From Hyphomicrobiales bacterium (GTDB lineage Bacteria; Pseudomonadota; Alphaproteobacteria; JAPOUT01), in NCBI GenBank assembly GCA_026708505.1, contig JAPOUU010000011.1, positions 1 through 64,000 of the forward strand: a stretch of 64,000 nt of DNA. Reading direction: 5' to 3'. The position numbers and the translations under genes are program-made. Shown here piece by piece: positions 41,664-49,989 of this stretch (its first letter is position 1; each line of letters begins with the position of its first letter). The notes below the pieces were generated by a model, which was not told the DNA's origin, did not search any database, and saw nothing but the letters and a program-made list of their open reading frames with translations.

Positions 41664-43636
41664 TGAATCTCTTCAACGGAGAGATTCTCCTGCCGGCTCT
41701 CCCATCCGCGTTTCGCTTCCGGGCGGCTTGCCCGGTAGCGCCGGTCCGCAAGACAGCACCCTCCCCCGATTGCCATCAGCGCCGCGCCCAGCCAAATCAA
41801 CGAGACCAGAGGATTCCAATAAAAGCGAAACACGCGCGCCTCGGCATCGGCAATCCAATTGTCGCCGAGCACGACATAGAGATCGCCGGCAAGCGAGTAG
41901 TTGATGGCGCTTTCCGAAGTTGACGTTGCACGTATCGGATAGACGCGCCGCTCCGCGGTGAGATCAAAAACTTCTCCGTTGCCCGAACGCACCCGCAGCA
42001 ACGCCTGTTCGGCAAAGAAATTGTCACTGCGCGTGAAGGCGGTGTTCTCGAATGTGATATTGAAACCCGCGACATCGAGAGAATCGCCGGGGCGCAGGGA
42101 TTCAATGCGCTCAATGCTCCAGGCGGAATGCGCGACGACTCCAAGCAGCAGCACGCCCATGCCCGCATGGGCGAGGCTCATGCCCCAGAAGGACGCGCCC
42201 GGACGCGATTCGCTCGAACGCAGGCGTTGGAAGATTTCGCAGCACACGCCGACGAGTATCCATACGCCCAGGCCGAAGGCGAGCGACGCCCACAGCGGCG
42301 CGGCGCCCTTATACGCGAGAGTGCCGATGATTGCGGCCAAACCGACGAGAACCGCAAGTTGAATCCGTTGCAACGCGCCGAGCAAGGAGCCTTGCTTCCA
42401 TGCGAGCACGGGACCGAGCGGCAACAGGAAAAACAACGGCAGCATGAGCGGTGCAAAAGTTAAATTAAAGAAAGGAGCACCGACCGAAACCTTCGCGCCG
42501 TTTAAGGTTTCAAGCGCAAGGGGATAAAGCGTTCCGACGAACACGGATGCGCACCCGCAGCAAAGCAGCAGATTGTTAACGAGCACGGCGCCTTCGCGCG
42601 AGACCGGCGCGAACAAAGAATCGTCGCGCAAACGCGCGGCGCGCGCCGAGAACAACAACAACGCGCCGCCGCTCACGCACACGAGGATGGCAAGGATGAA
42701 AATTCCGCGCGTCGGGTCCGTTGCAAAACTATGCACCGAAACGAGCACGCCGGAGCGCACAAGAAAGGTTCCCAGCATGGCCAGCGAGAAGGCGATAATA
42801 GCGAGAAAGATGCTCCACTGCCGGAATGCACCGCGTTTTTCGACGATGACGGCGCAATGAAACAGGGCGATGGCAATGAGCCACGGCATGAGGGAAGCGT
42901 TTTCAACGGGATCCCAAAACCAGAACCCGCCCCATCCGAGCTCGCGGTATGCCCACCACGAACCCAGCGCAATGCCGATGGTAAGCGCGCTCCACGAAGC
43001 AAGGGTGGTGATTCGCAGCCAGCGCGCCCAGGCGGATGAAATGCCGCCCTCCAGCAGCGCGGCGACGGCAAGGGAGAAGGGCAGCGAAAGTCCGACGTAG
43101 CCGAAATAAAGAAAGGGAGGATGAATTGCGAGGGCGGGGTCCTGCAGGACGGGATTGAGCCCGAACCCGTCTAGCGCGGGAGTCGGGAGTCGTTCGAACG
43201 GATTGGAGGCAAACAACAAAAAACCGGTAAAAAGCACGCCGAGCGACCCTTGAATCCCCAATGCGCGCGCCCGGAGTCGCGGCGCCAGTGATTCGCCCAG
43301 AATCGCCAATGCGCCGCCGGCAAGCGCCAGCACCAATACCCACAATGCGAGAGACCCCTCGTGGTTTCCCCAACTGGCCGCGAATTTGTAAAGAAACGGT
43401 TTGGCGGAGTGGGAATGCGCAACGACGAGCGCGAGCGAGAAGTCCGAACTCAAAAAAGCGATGACCAGGCAGGCAAAAGCAAGAGCGAGCAATGCGGCCT
43501 GCATCAATGCGGCGTTGCGTCCGACCTGCATGAGCCTGTCGTGATGCCGCTGCGCGCCCCACAGGCTTGCACCGCTTTGCAACAGGGCAATCGGAAGCGC
43601 GAGAGCGAGGGCCAGCAGTCCGATGTTCGCAATCAT
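41660..43636 (-). CDS. ccmF: Cytochrome c heme lyase subunit CcmF
   Basis: A 658-residue polytopic membrane protein that ligates heme from holo-CcmE to apocytochromes. The tryptophan-rich WWD motif is clear (WGGFWFWDPVENASLMPWL, near residue 235). Early AHSHSAKPFLYKFAASWGNHEGS and further conserved histidines serve as heme ligands. About fourteen spans are expected. It overlaps ccmE by 4 bases. Confidence 0.97.
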   Translation of the reverse strand: MIANIGLLALALALPIALLQSGASLWGAQRHHDRLMQVGRNAALMQAALLALAFACLVIAFLSSDFSLALVVAHSHSAKPFLYKFAASWGNHEGSLALWVLVLALAGGALAILGESLAPRLRARALGIQGSLGVLFTGFLLFASNPFERLPTPALDGFGLNPVLQDPALAIHPPFLYFGYVGLSLPFSLAVAALLEGGISSAWARWLRITTLASWSALTIGIALGSWWAYRELGWGGFWFWDPVENASLMPWLIAIALFHCAVIVEKRGAFRQWSIFLAIIAFSLAMLGTFLVRSGVLVSVHSFATDPTRGIFILAILVCVSGGALLLFSARAARLRDDSLFAPVSREGAVLVNNLLLCCGCASVFVGTLYPLALETLNGAKVSVGAPFFNLTFAPLMLPLFFLLPLGPVLAWKQGSLLGALQRIQLAVLVGLAAIIGTLAYKGAAPLWASLAFGLGVWILVGVCCEIFQRLRSSESRPGASFWGMSLAHAGMGVLLLGVVAHSAWSIERIESLRPGDSLDVAGFNITFENTAFTRSDNFFAEQALLRVRSGNGEVFDLTAERRVYPIRATSTSESAINYSLAGDLYVVLGDNWIADAEARVFRFYWNPLVSLIWLGAALMAIGGGCCLADRRYRASRPEAKRGWESRQENLSVEEIQ

Positions 43637-44061
43637 TGCATCTCGGGGGGTTTGTAGTTTTCGTCGTGCTTGGCAAGGATGCGCTCGGCATCAAGGCTGC
43701 CTTTCGCGCCGAGCGTTCCCTCGGCAATGACGCCTTGTCCCTCGGCAAACAAATCCGGAGTGATTCCCTTAAAGGCGACGGAGATTGTGTTGGAAAAGTC
43801 GGTTACAAGAAAGCGAATCGTGCCGTCGGGATCGGAGTTGATGGATCCCTGGACGACCATTCCGCCGATGCGAACGGATTCGCCCGTAGTTACGTTTTTC
43901 TCAAGCAGTTCGGTCGGTGTGTAGAAGTAGGTGATGGAGTCTTCGAGGGCGACGGCGATCAGGGCAACGCTTGCCGCCAGCAACACCATCGAGCAACCAA
44001 GAAAGAAAATTCGCTGTTTGCGCTTTCGTCCGTAAAGCGATTCGGGAGAAGATGGCGGCAT
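43633..44061 (-). CDS. ccmE: Heme chaperone CcmE
   Basis: A 142-residue periplasmic heme carrier with an N-terminal membrane anchor (about residues 17-38). The covalent heme-binding histidine is His132 in the conserved KHDENY motif, with Tyr136. The beta-barrel core contains VRIGGMVVQGSI. Its start overlaps the thiG stop by one base (TAATG), so the ccm genes are read from the thiG side. A longer in-frame extension upstream is thiG antiframe and was excluded. Confidence 0.95.
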   Translation of the reverse strand: MPPSSPESLYGRKRKQRIFFLGCSMVLLAASVALIAVALEDSITYFYTPTELLEKNVTTGESVRIGGMVVQGSINSDPDGTIRFLVTDFSNTISVAFKGITPDLFAEGQGVIAEGTLGAKGSLDAERILAKHDENYKPPEMQ

Positions 44062-44855
44062 TAATCCACCAAGCCCGTGCGCGGTGAACTTGCATCGCCG
44101 TATTGCCGCTTTGCCATGCGCCCTGCGAGATACGCGCGTCGTCCCGATTCGACGCCCAGGCGCATTGCGTGCGCCATGGCAACGGGGTCGCGCGCCTCGG
44201 CGATGGCGGTGTTCATAAGCACTCCGTCGCAGCCGAGTTCCATGGCGACGACGGCATCCGATGCGGTCCCGACTCCCGCATCGACAAGCACGGGGACCTT
44301 TGCCTGCTCGACGATGAGCTGGATGTGGACGGGATTGCAAATTCCCAGCCCCGATCCTATCGGTGCGGCAAGGGGCATGATCGCGCAGCACCCCATCTCC
44401 TCCAAGCGCTTGGCGGCCACGGGATCGTCGGCGCAATAGACCATGACCTCAAAACCGTCGGCAAGGAGGGTTTCACATGCGCGGAGGGTTTCCTGCATGT
44501 TGGGATAAAGCGAGCGCTCTTCGCCGATGACTTCGAGTTTGACGAGCGACCAGCCGCCCGCCTCGCGCGCCAGGCGCAAGGTTCGAACGGCATCCTCCGC
44601 GGTATAACACCCGGCGGTGTTCGGGAGAAAAGTGTATTGTTCCGGACTGATGAAGTCGGTGAGCCTCGGCTCGGAGGGATTCGACAGGTTGACACGGCGC
44701 ACGGCAACGGTGATGATTTCGGCACCCGATGCTTCCAGAGCATCGGCATTTTGCTGGAAATCCTTGTATTTGCCCGTCCCGACGATGAGGCGCGAGCGGT
44801 ACGTCTTTCCGGCAATCTCCAGCGTGTCCTTGTCGGTGAAATCGTCCTGTTTCAT
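44061..44855 (-). CDS. thiG: Thiazole synthase ThiG
   Basis: A 264-residue enzyme that makes the thiazole phosphate of thiamine from deoxyxylulose phosphate, dehydroglycine and ThiS-thiocarboxylate. Family motifs are [13 protein letters not shown] near residue 22, TVAVRRVNL near 50, [14 protein letters not shown] near 106 (Schiff-base lysine region) and [13 protein letters not shown] near 190. thiS, thiO, thiE and thiC are not in the window, so it is separated from its usual partners and instead leads ccmEFH. Confidence 0.96.
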   Translation of the reverse strand: MKQDDFTDKDTLEIAGKTYRSRLIVGTGKYKDFQQNADALEASGAEIITVAVRRVNLSNPSEPRLTDFISPEQYTFLPNTAGCYTAEDAVRTLRLAREAGGWSLVKLEVIGEERSLYPNMQETLRACETLLADGFEVMVYCADDPVAAKRLEEMGCCAIMPLAAPIGSGLGICNPVHIQLIVEQAKVPVLVDAGVGTASDAVVAMELGCDGVLMNTAIAEARDPVAMAHAMRLGVESGRRAYLAGRMAKRQYGDASSPRTGLVD

Positions 44856-44872
44856 TTTTCTCTCATAACTCT

Positions 44873-44900
44873 ATGACAAAATGCCGTCACATTGTAGAAT
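44873..44900 (+). promoter_or_regulatory. Promoter of hslU
   Basis: ATGACA (44873-44878) and TAGAAT (44895-44900) are 16 bases apart and lie about 45 bases before the hslU start. It looks like a sigma-70 rather than sigma-32 promoter. Confidence 0.45.
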
Positions 44901-44942
44901 CAAACTCGCAACTTCCCAAGAGTTTCCGCAGGAGCACTAACT

Positions 44943-46259
44943 TTGTCTGATTTTTCGCCTCGTGAGATTGTCTCGGAACTTGACCGCTATATCGTCGGGC
45001 AGGTGAAGGCAAAGCGTGCGGTTGCGATAGCGCTGCGCAACCGCTGGCGGCGGCGGCACTTGTCCGATCCCTTGCGCGAGGAAGTTACGCCGAAAAACAT
45101 ACTGATGATAGGCCCCACGGGAGTCGGCAAGACGGAGATATCGCGTCGGCTGGCCCGCCTCGCAAACGCGCCGTTTTTGAAGGTTGAAGCGACAAAATTC
45201 ACCGAGGTCGGCTATGTCGGGCGCGATGTAGAGCAAATCATCCGCGACCTTCTCGAAACCGCAATCAATATGATTCGCCACCGCAAGCACAAGCAAGTTG
45301 AGGCGCAGGCGCACCTCAACGCGGAGAATCGCGTGCTGGACGCCCTGGTCGGCGAGGGATCTTCCGATTCGACTCGCGAGAGCTTTCGCACGCAATTGCG
45401 TTCGGGCGCACTCGACGAGAAAGAAGTCGAACTCGAAGTCACCGAGAACAAGCCGATGATGATGGGGCAGGAACTCTTCAACATCCCGGGAATGCAGGCA
45501 AGCGTGATGAATTTTTCGGATTTGTTTTCGAAAGCGCTGGGCGGAGCGCCCACGCGCAAGCGGCGCATCCGTGTGAGCGAGGCCCACCCGATTCTGATTG
45601 CCGAAGAGTGCGACAAACTCCTCGATGAACAGCAGATTATCAGCGAGGCCATCGAGGCAACACAAGATAACGGAATCATCTTTCTCGACGAAATTGACAA
45701 GATTTGCTCGCGGGGAACGGGCCAGGGTGCAAGCGCCGACATCTCGCGCGAAGGAGTTCAGCGCGATCTGCTGCCGCTAATCGAAGGAGCAACGGTTTCG
45801 ACGCGGCACGGAAGCGTGCAGACCGACCACATCTTGTTTATCGCGTCCGGCGCTTTCCACGCCACCAAACCCTCCGACCTTTTGCCGGAGCTGCAGGGAC
45901 GCCTGCCGATTCGCGTCGAGCTCGAAGCGCTGACCCGCGACGATTTTCGGCGCATCCTGACGGAGCCCGAAGCGAATCTCATTCGGCAGTATCAGGCATT
46001 GATGGAAACCGAAAACGTTCAATTGAAATTCACCGAAGATGCCATTGATGCGCTCGCCAACATCTCCGTCGACATCAATACCTCGGTCGAAAACATTGGC
46101 GCCCGTCGACTCCATACGGTCATGGAACGCGTTCTCGAAGAAATAAGCTTTACGGCAACCGATAAAAGCGGTGAAAAAATCACCATTGATGCGGAATTTG
46201 TTGAGCGCAATCTCGGAGCGTTGGCCCGAGATGCCGATATCTCGCGCTTTATCCTTTAG
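44943..46259 (+). CDS. hslU: HslU ATPase subunit of the HslUV protease
   Basis: A 438-residue AAA+ unfoldase that feeds substrates to HslV. Walker A is GPTGVGKTE near residue 58, Walker B is IIFLDEIDK near 245, and the C-terminal [10 protein letters not shown] tail, which activates HslV, is intact. The pore motif GYVGRD is near residue 90. The start is TTG, supported by GGAG 9 bases upstream. hslV, normally directly upstream, is absent from the window. It overlaps the convergent smr gene by 11 bases. Confidence 0.96.
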   Translation: MSDFSPREIVSELDRYIVGQVKAKRAVAIALRNRWRRRHLSDPLREEVTPKNILMIGPTGVGKTEISRRLARLANAPFLKVEATKFTEVGYVGRDVEQIIRDLLETAINMIRHRKHKQVEAQAHLNAENRVLDALVGEGSSDSTRESFRTQLRSGALDEKEVELEVTENKPMMMGQELFNIPGMQASVMNFSDLFSKALGGAPTRKRRIRVSEAHPILIAEECDKLLDEQQIISEAIEATQDNGIIFLDEIDKICSRGTGQGASADISREGVQRDLLPLIEGATVSTRHGSVQTDHILFIASGAFHATKPSDLLPELQGRLPIRVELEALTRDDFRRILTEPEANLIRQYQALMETENVQLKFTEDAIDALANISVDINTSVENIGARRLHTVMERVLEEISFTATDKSGEKITIDAEFVERNLGALARDADISRFIL

Positions 46260-46602
46260 ATTTGCTCCGGGCGCGGCTGCGCAACCGGACATACCACGCG
46301 CCCTCCCCGCCATGCGAGATGTTTGCTTGCCGCGGCGGCGGGAGGACATAGGGCGCGATTTCCTTGTCTTCAAGCATCGCGCCCAGAGAACGATGCAGCA
46401 CGCCTTCCGGCTTCTCCCACTCCCAGACTTTGCGCCCCCTTCCGGTCACCACGAGAATCTCGCGTAATCCGTTTTGACAGGACGTCCTCACGAAGGCACG
46501 CAATGCTTGCAATGCCTGTTCGCGCGATTTTCCATGCAGGTCTATTTTGTTAGCACCACCAAAATGAGTCTTTTTGATGCGTCGATACTCACGCCGCTCC
46601 AT
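46249..46602 (-). CDS. Smr-domain protein, short form
   Basis: A 117-residue protein consisting of little more than a Smr domain (MutS2-type nuclease fold): [11 protein letters not shown] near residue 20, [11 protein letters not shown] near 50 and [14 protein letters not shown] at the end. Alphaproteobacterial homologues usually carry 60-80 further N-terminal residues, missing here. It starts 9 bases after the timA stop, so both are probably co-transcribed. Nucleic-acid binding or nicking is inferred from family. Confidence 0.85.
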   Translation of the reverse strand: MERREYRRIKKTHFGGANKIDLHGKSREQALQALRAFVRTSCQNGLREILVVTGRGRKVWEWEKPEGVLHRSLGAMLEDKEIAPYVLPPPRQANISHGGEGAWYVRLRSRARSKSKG

Positions 46603-46611
46603 CGTGGTGCT

Positions 46612-47283
46612 TTACTCGTGACTGGACTTGACTAACCGCCAGTTGGGATTGGTGTCTCGAGTATTTCGCTCGAAAGTCCAGATGTCTTCGGCTCGATAGG
46701 GATGCTCGGCATTCCCGTCGATAATGCTGCCTTCTTTGTCACGCACACTCGAGAGTAAATCCGCATGAAACCGAACGGTGACTCTTGCCGCCGTGCCGCG
46801 CATGCGCGCCTCCGTAATATCCGCGCTTTGTATGGCGACAACTTCGCATTGGGCGGTTTCGCCTTTTTGTTCCCGGGAGCGCATGACGGCATCGAAGCGT
46901 TCGAAGGCATCGGCTCCCAAGAGCGCCTGGAGTCGTTCGCGATTGCTTGCGGCAAACCCCGTGACGATTTGTTCGTAAGCGATTCGGGCGCCTTCGAGGA
47001 ATCGCTCCCGGTCGAACGACCTGTCCGCCAACGAAATCTCCCGCAGCCCTCGCTGCAGAGGCGTGAGGGATGCGCTCTCCTCGCGCGGGGGCGTCTCCGC
47101 CTCCGCGCTTGCAGATTCGGATTCAACCACTTCCGGTTTTGAGGGTTTGCTTGCGAACCACCCGCGGTTTTGGGGAGGCTGCTCGTGTCCGGTGCGCCTG
47201 CCCAGGACGCTCCGCAAACGCAACAGCACGCCAATTGCCACAGCTAGAAACAAAAGATTAACTAAGTCAAAAACTCCATCCAC
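46612..47283 (-). CDS. Tim44/TimA-domain membrane protein
   Basis: A 223-residue protein with an N-terminal membrane segment (VNLLFLAVAIGVLLRLRSVLGRRTG), a charged linker and a C-terminal Tim44-like domain (about residues 85-220, with LGADAFERFDAVMRSREQKG and the late VWTFERN-like strand DIWTFERNTRDTNPNW). Related proteins of alphaproteobacteria (TimA) are the ancestors of mitochondrial Tim44. It is divergent from fxsA and followed by smr. Confidence 0.88.
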   Translation of the reverse strand: MDGVFDLVNLLFLAVAIGVLLRLRSVLGRRTGHEQPPQNRGWFASKPSKPEVVESESASAEAETPPREESASLTPLQRGLREISLADRSFDRERFLEGARIAYEQIVTGFAASNRERLQALLGADAFERFDAVMRSREQKGETAQCEVVAIQSADITEARMRGTAARVTVRFHADLLSSVRDKEGSIIDGNAEHPYRAEDIWTFERNTRDTNPNWRLVKSSHE

Positions 47284-47378
47284 TATATTTTCTCCGTTTC
47301 TTCATCCCCCCAACCACAATCTTATTGTATAAGATAGGGTGTAAATCGATTTTTTTCCATAAGAAAGTTTTGGTTGCG

Positions 47379-47813
47379 ATGCTGTTATTCCGGATTCTCC
47401 CTGTGCTGGTGCTGGTTCTGCCGCTGGTCGAAATATCCCTATTTGTGGCAATTGGCGGGCAGTTGGGGGTCGGCTGGACGATTCTGGAGGTATTGGGGAC
47501 GGGAATCGTGGGGCTCGTGCTGCTGCGGCGGCTCGGAATTGAGAGTTTCCGCCGCACCCAAAAAGCCTTGCGAGATGGCGAGAATCTCCTTTTCGGGATG
47601 CTGGATACGACCTTTTTGGCGGCGGGAGGCGTCCTGTTGATTGTTCCGGGTTTCTTTACGGATGCTGTTGGTTTATTGTTAATGATGCCGTTGCTTCGCG
47701 GGCTTGTGATTCGGCGGATGCTTTCGGGCGTCCGGGCGCGCCGCGAGCGCGAGGCCGGCGTGATTGAAGCCGACTATCGTATCGAGAGCGAGAGCGAAGA
47801 AAAGAAAGAGTAG
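47379..47813 (+). CDS. fxsA: FxsA-family membrane protein
   Basis: A 144-residue inner-membrane protein of the FxsA family, with four hydrophobic segments and the motifs LPLVEISLFVAIGGQLG near residue 12 and LLIVPGFFTDAVGLLLMMP near 80. E. coli FxsA counteracts phage F exclusion; the general role is unknown. ATG at 47379 gives the normal N-terminus, while an upstream TTG would add an unlikely basic extension. It is next to secB as in many alphaproteobacteria. Confidence 0.9.
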   Translation: MLLFRILPVLVLVLPLVEISLFVAIGGQLGVGWTILEVLGTGIVGLVLLRRLGIESFRRTQKALRDGENLLFGMLDTTFLAAGGVLLIVPGFFTDAVGLLLMMPLLRGLVIRRMLSGVRARREREAGVIEADYRIESESEEKKE

Positions 47814-47820
47814 ACAAACC

Positions 47821-48324
47821 ATGGCAAAAAACGACAAACCCAGCACCCCCGCGAATGACGCCAACGGAAAAGCCCGCAAGGAGCCGCAATTGCGGATATT
47901 GCGCCAGTACGTCAAAGATTTGAGTTTTGAGAATCCCCGTGCCGTTGAGCGGGAGGGCTGGGGAACGAAAAAGCCCGAGATTGAGATCAACATGGAAGTT
48001 AGCCGCAAGCACATTGGGGAGCATGATTACGAGGTTGCGCTGAAACTAATAGCGAAAGCGACCCTTGAGAGCGATGTTGTTTTTATTGCAGAAGTTCTTT
48101 ACGGAGGATTGTTTCAGGTCGAAAACGTTCCTGCCGACAAGCTTGATGCGGTGATATCGATTGAGGGACCCCGTCAGCTATTCCCGTTTGCGCGCAGGAT
48201 ATTGGCGGACATGGTTCGCGATGGAGGATTTCCGAGTTTATTGCTTTCGCCCGTGGATTTCTCCCAACTCTACCGCTCCGCCGCCAAAAAGAACGAAGAG
48301 AAACCCCAGCCGAACAGCGAGTGA
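47821..48324 (+). CDS. secB: Protein-export chaperone SecB
   Basis: A 167-residue cytosolic chaperone that keeps preproteins unfolded and delivers them to SecA. Family motifs are VKDLSFENPRA near residue 35, EVALKLIAKA near 75, YGGLFQVENV near 98 and ILADMVRDGGFPSLLLSPVDF near 128. It starts 7 bases after fxsA. The basic extension upstream of the chosen ATG is only fxsA sequence in another frame. Confidence 0.96.
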   Translation: MAKNDKPSTPANDANGKARKEPQLRILRQYVKDLSFENPRAVEREGWGTKKPEIEINMEVSRKHIGEHDYEVALKLIAKATLESDVVFIAEVLYGGLFQVENVPADKLDAVISIEGPRQLFPFARRILADMVRDGGFPSLLLSPVDFSQLYRSAAKKNEEKPQPNSE

Positions 48325-48476
48325 TTCTCCAGGCCCGGACGAGGCCCGGGTACATTCTCTCCGTTTCTGGCAAGAAAAACCCCTATCGACCCGAGAACCG
48401 ACAGAGGTTGCTCAACTTTGAAGACAGAATTATTTTGCAGATCGTGCGTGGTAATGTCTGCCGCTTGCAACTGAAG

Positions 48477-48632
48477 CTACCGACCTGCTGCTTTTGGGGC
48501 GGTTGATTTGCCCGAATTACCCGCAGGCTTCCGAGAGTTCTCTCTGTCGGACAGTTCTTTGGCAAACTTGTAAACCTCTTCCCTGAATTCAGGAGAAAAA
48601 CTTTCCATTTTTTCTTTAAGAGTGATGCTCAT
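48477..48632 (-). CDS. Short antitoxin-like protein, probably truncated
   Basis: A 51-residue ORF with a strong ribosome site (AGGAAGAGGG). Its first half, TLKEKMESFSPEFREEVYKFAKEL, looks like the N-terminus of HigA-type antitoxins that accompany Gp49/RelE-like toxins. The helix-turn-helix expected next is replaced by a short low-complexity tail (GNSGKSTAPKAAGR). It starts 13 bases behind the reconstructed end of a toxin-like remnant. I infer a decayed antitoxin; a short functional form cannot be excluded. Confidence 0.5.
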   Translation of the reverse strand: MSITLKEKMESFSPEFREEVYKFAKELSDRENSRKPAGNSGKSTAPKAAGR

Positions 48633-48645
48633 GTCCCTCTTCCTT

Positions 48646-48889
48646 TTATTCATCGTTCTCATAGTACTCATCTAACTTCCGTTCTGCAGTCCTGATTAAC
48701 CTAGTATAAAATCGTTGTTCCGTCTGATTTGTTACCCGCTACCAACAAGATAATAGCTTTAGACGCTTTATCAATTCCGAACGCGATTCGCCATCTTCCA
48801 TCTTTCCCATAAAACTTAATCTCTTTTGATCCGTCTCCATAACGAGAGCCATGCAACCGCTTCACCAAGGGCCTCCCAGTAACGGACCT
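48646..48889 (-). pseudogene. Remnant of a HigB/Gp49-type RelE-family toxin gene
   Basis: One minus-strand frame reads TGRPLVKRLHGSRYGDGSKE, then IKFYGKDGRWRIAFGIDKAS and an AIILLVAGNKSDG stretch, the core of Gp49/HigB-like toxins. Just after this, near 48720, the reading shifts by one base into RFYTRLIRTAERKLDEYYEN and a stop at 48646, the normal C-terminus of the family. The frame is closed by a stop codon at its 5' end (48890-48892) and no start codon or N-terminal third is found. It is therefore a frameshifted, 5'-truncated relic directly upstream of an antitoxin-like ORF. Confidence 0.65.
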
Positions 48890-48955
48890 TCACTATTTTG
48901 ATTGATTTAAGTGCTTGAAATTACTAGAAAATTCAAAATTAGGCGATAAGTATCC

Positions 48956-49858
48956 CTAAAGCGCATCTGCCTCAAGCCGCTTCTCCAACCAGTCCAGCAC
49001 TGCCTCAACACCGCCCAGCGGAAAGAAATGCGGCGCAATGATGCCGCCTGCATCCCCCTTTTTTACGGCGATTTCCCCCAGCGAATCGATAATTTCGTCA
49101 GGAGTGGAGACTTTCAGCAGCCGATGAACTGCTTTTGCCTGCTTTCGAATCACCCGAATCGAGGGGCCCACCCCGCACATCAACGAATAATGCAACAAGG
49201 TCTTGAGCTTTGCCGGCCCGGCAAACCCAACCCGAATCGGCAGAGTAATGCCCTCGGCCTGGAGCCGTTGCGCCCACTTTGCAACGGCATCCATATCGAA
49301 CGCGAACTGCGTAACCAAATAAGTCTCTATGCCGGCATCCTTGGCGAATGCAATTTTGTCCTTGAGAATCTGAAGGAGGAGCTGCTCGTCGCCCTCTTTA
49401 GAAATGTCTTTATTCCCCTCGACATGTCCGGCAAAACCAAGGCGCTTAATGCCGAATTCCTGAAAAAACCCCGTCTCCAACATCTCCATGACGGAATGAA
49501 ATTCTCCATAGGGCTGGGGCGCACCTCCGCCGAGCGCGAGAATCTCGACCACTCCGGCTTCTTCAACCAAGCGCCTCAAATGTAGTTGCAGGTCGGGGAC
49601 ATTCCCCATAAATCGTGCGGGCAGATGCGGTACGGGCTCAAGACCAACGCGCCGCAACGCCGCCGCCATCTCCACTTGTGCGGCTATTTCCGCCGGATCC
49701 ACCAGCGCAATATAGACGCGCCGGCCCTTTCCCAGTCTCGGCGCGATTTTATCTGCGAGCAGGGGCATGTGTCGCGGCAGCATCTCGAGAGAGAAGCCAT
49801 CAAGGAACTCCTTTGCCCAAGCCTGTGCGGCGGCCTTGTTTGCGACTTCTTCGTTCAT
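48956..49858 (-). CDS. Methylenetetrahydrofolate reductase-like protein
   Basis: A 300-residue protein with the TIM-barrel pattern of the MetF family: HLPARFMGN near residue 79, EILALGGGAPQP near 105, GFAGHVEGNKDI near 140, and the YLVTQFAFD segment near 180 that binds folate and flavin. It lacks part of the canonical N-terminus of E. coli MetF, so it fits the divergent MTHFR-like group found with betaine, DMSP and other one-carbon catabolism genes. Whether it serves methionine synthesis or methyl-group oxidation is open. It appears monocistronic. Confidence 0.8.
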   Translation of the reverse strand: MNEEVANKAAAQAWAKEFLDGFSLEMLPRHMPLLADKIAPRLGKGRRVYIALVDPAEIAAQVEMAAALRRVGLEPVPHLPARFMGNVPDLQLHLRRLVEEAGVVEILALGGGAPQPYGEFHSVMEMLETGFFQEFGIKRLGFAGHVEGNKDISKEGDEQLLLQILKDKIAFAKDAGIETYLVTQFAFDMDAVAKWAQRLQAEGITLPIRVGFAGPAKLKTLLHYSLMCGVGPSIRVIRKQAKAVHRLLKVSTPDEIIDSLGEIAVKKGDAGGIIAPHFFPLGGVEAVLDWLEKRLEADAL

Positions 49859-49989
49859 GGGGCGGAACTATATTTTCACCATTAAAAAAAAGCAATGAAA
49901 AAAGCAACAGAAAATTAACTTCTCACGCGTAAAAAAGACATGTTGGGACGAAATCCCGATGCAACAAAAACAAACCTTTGGAGATAGCT

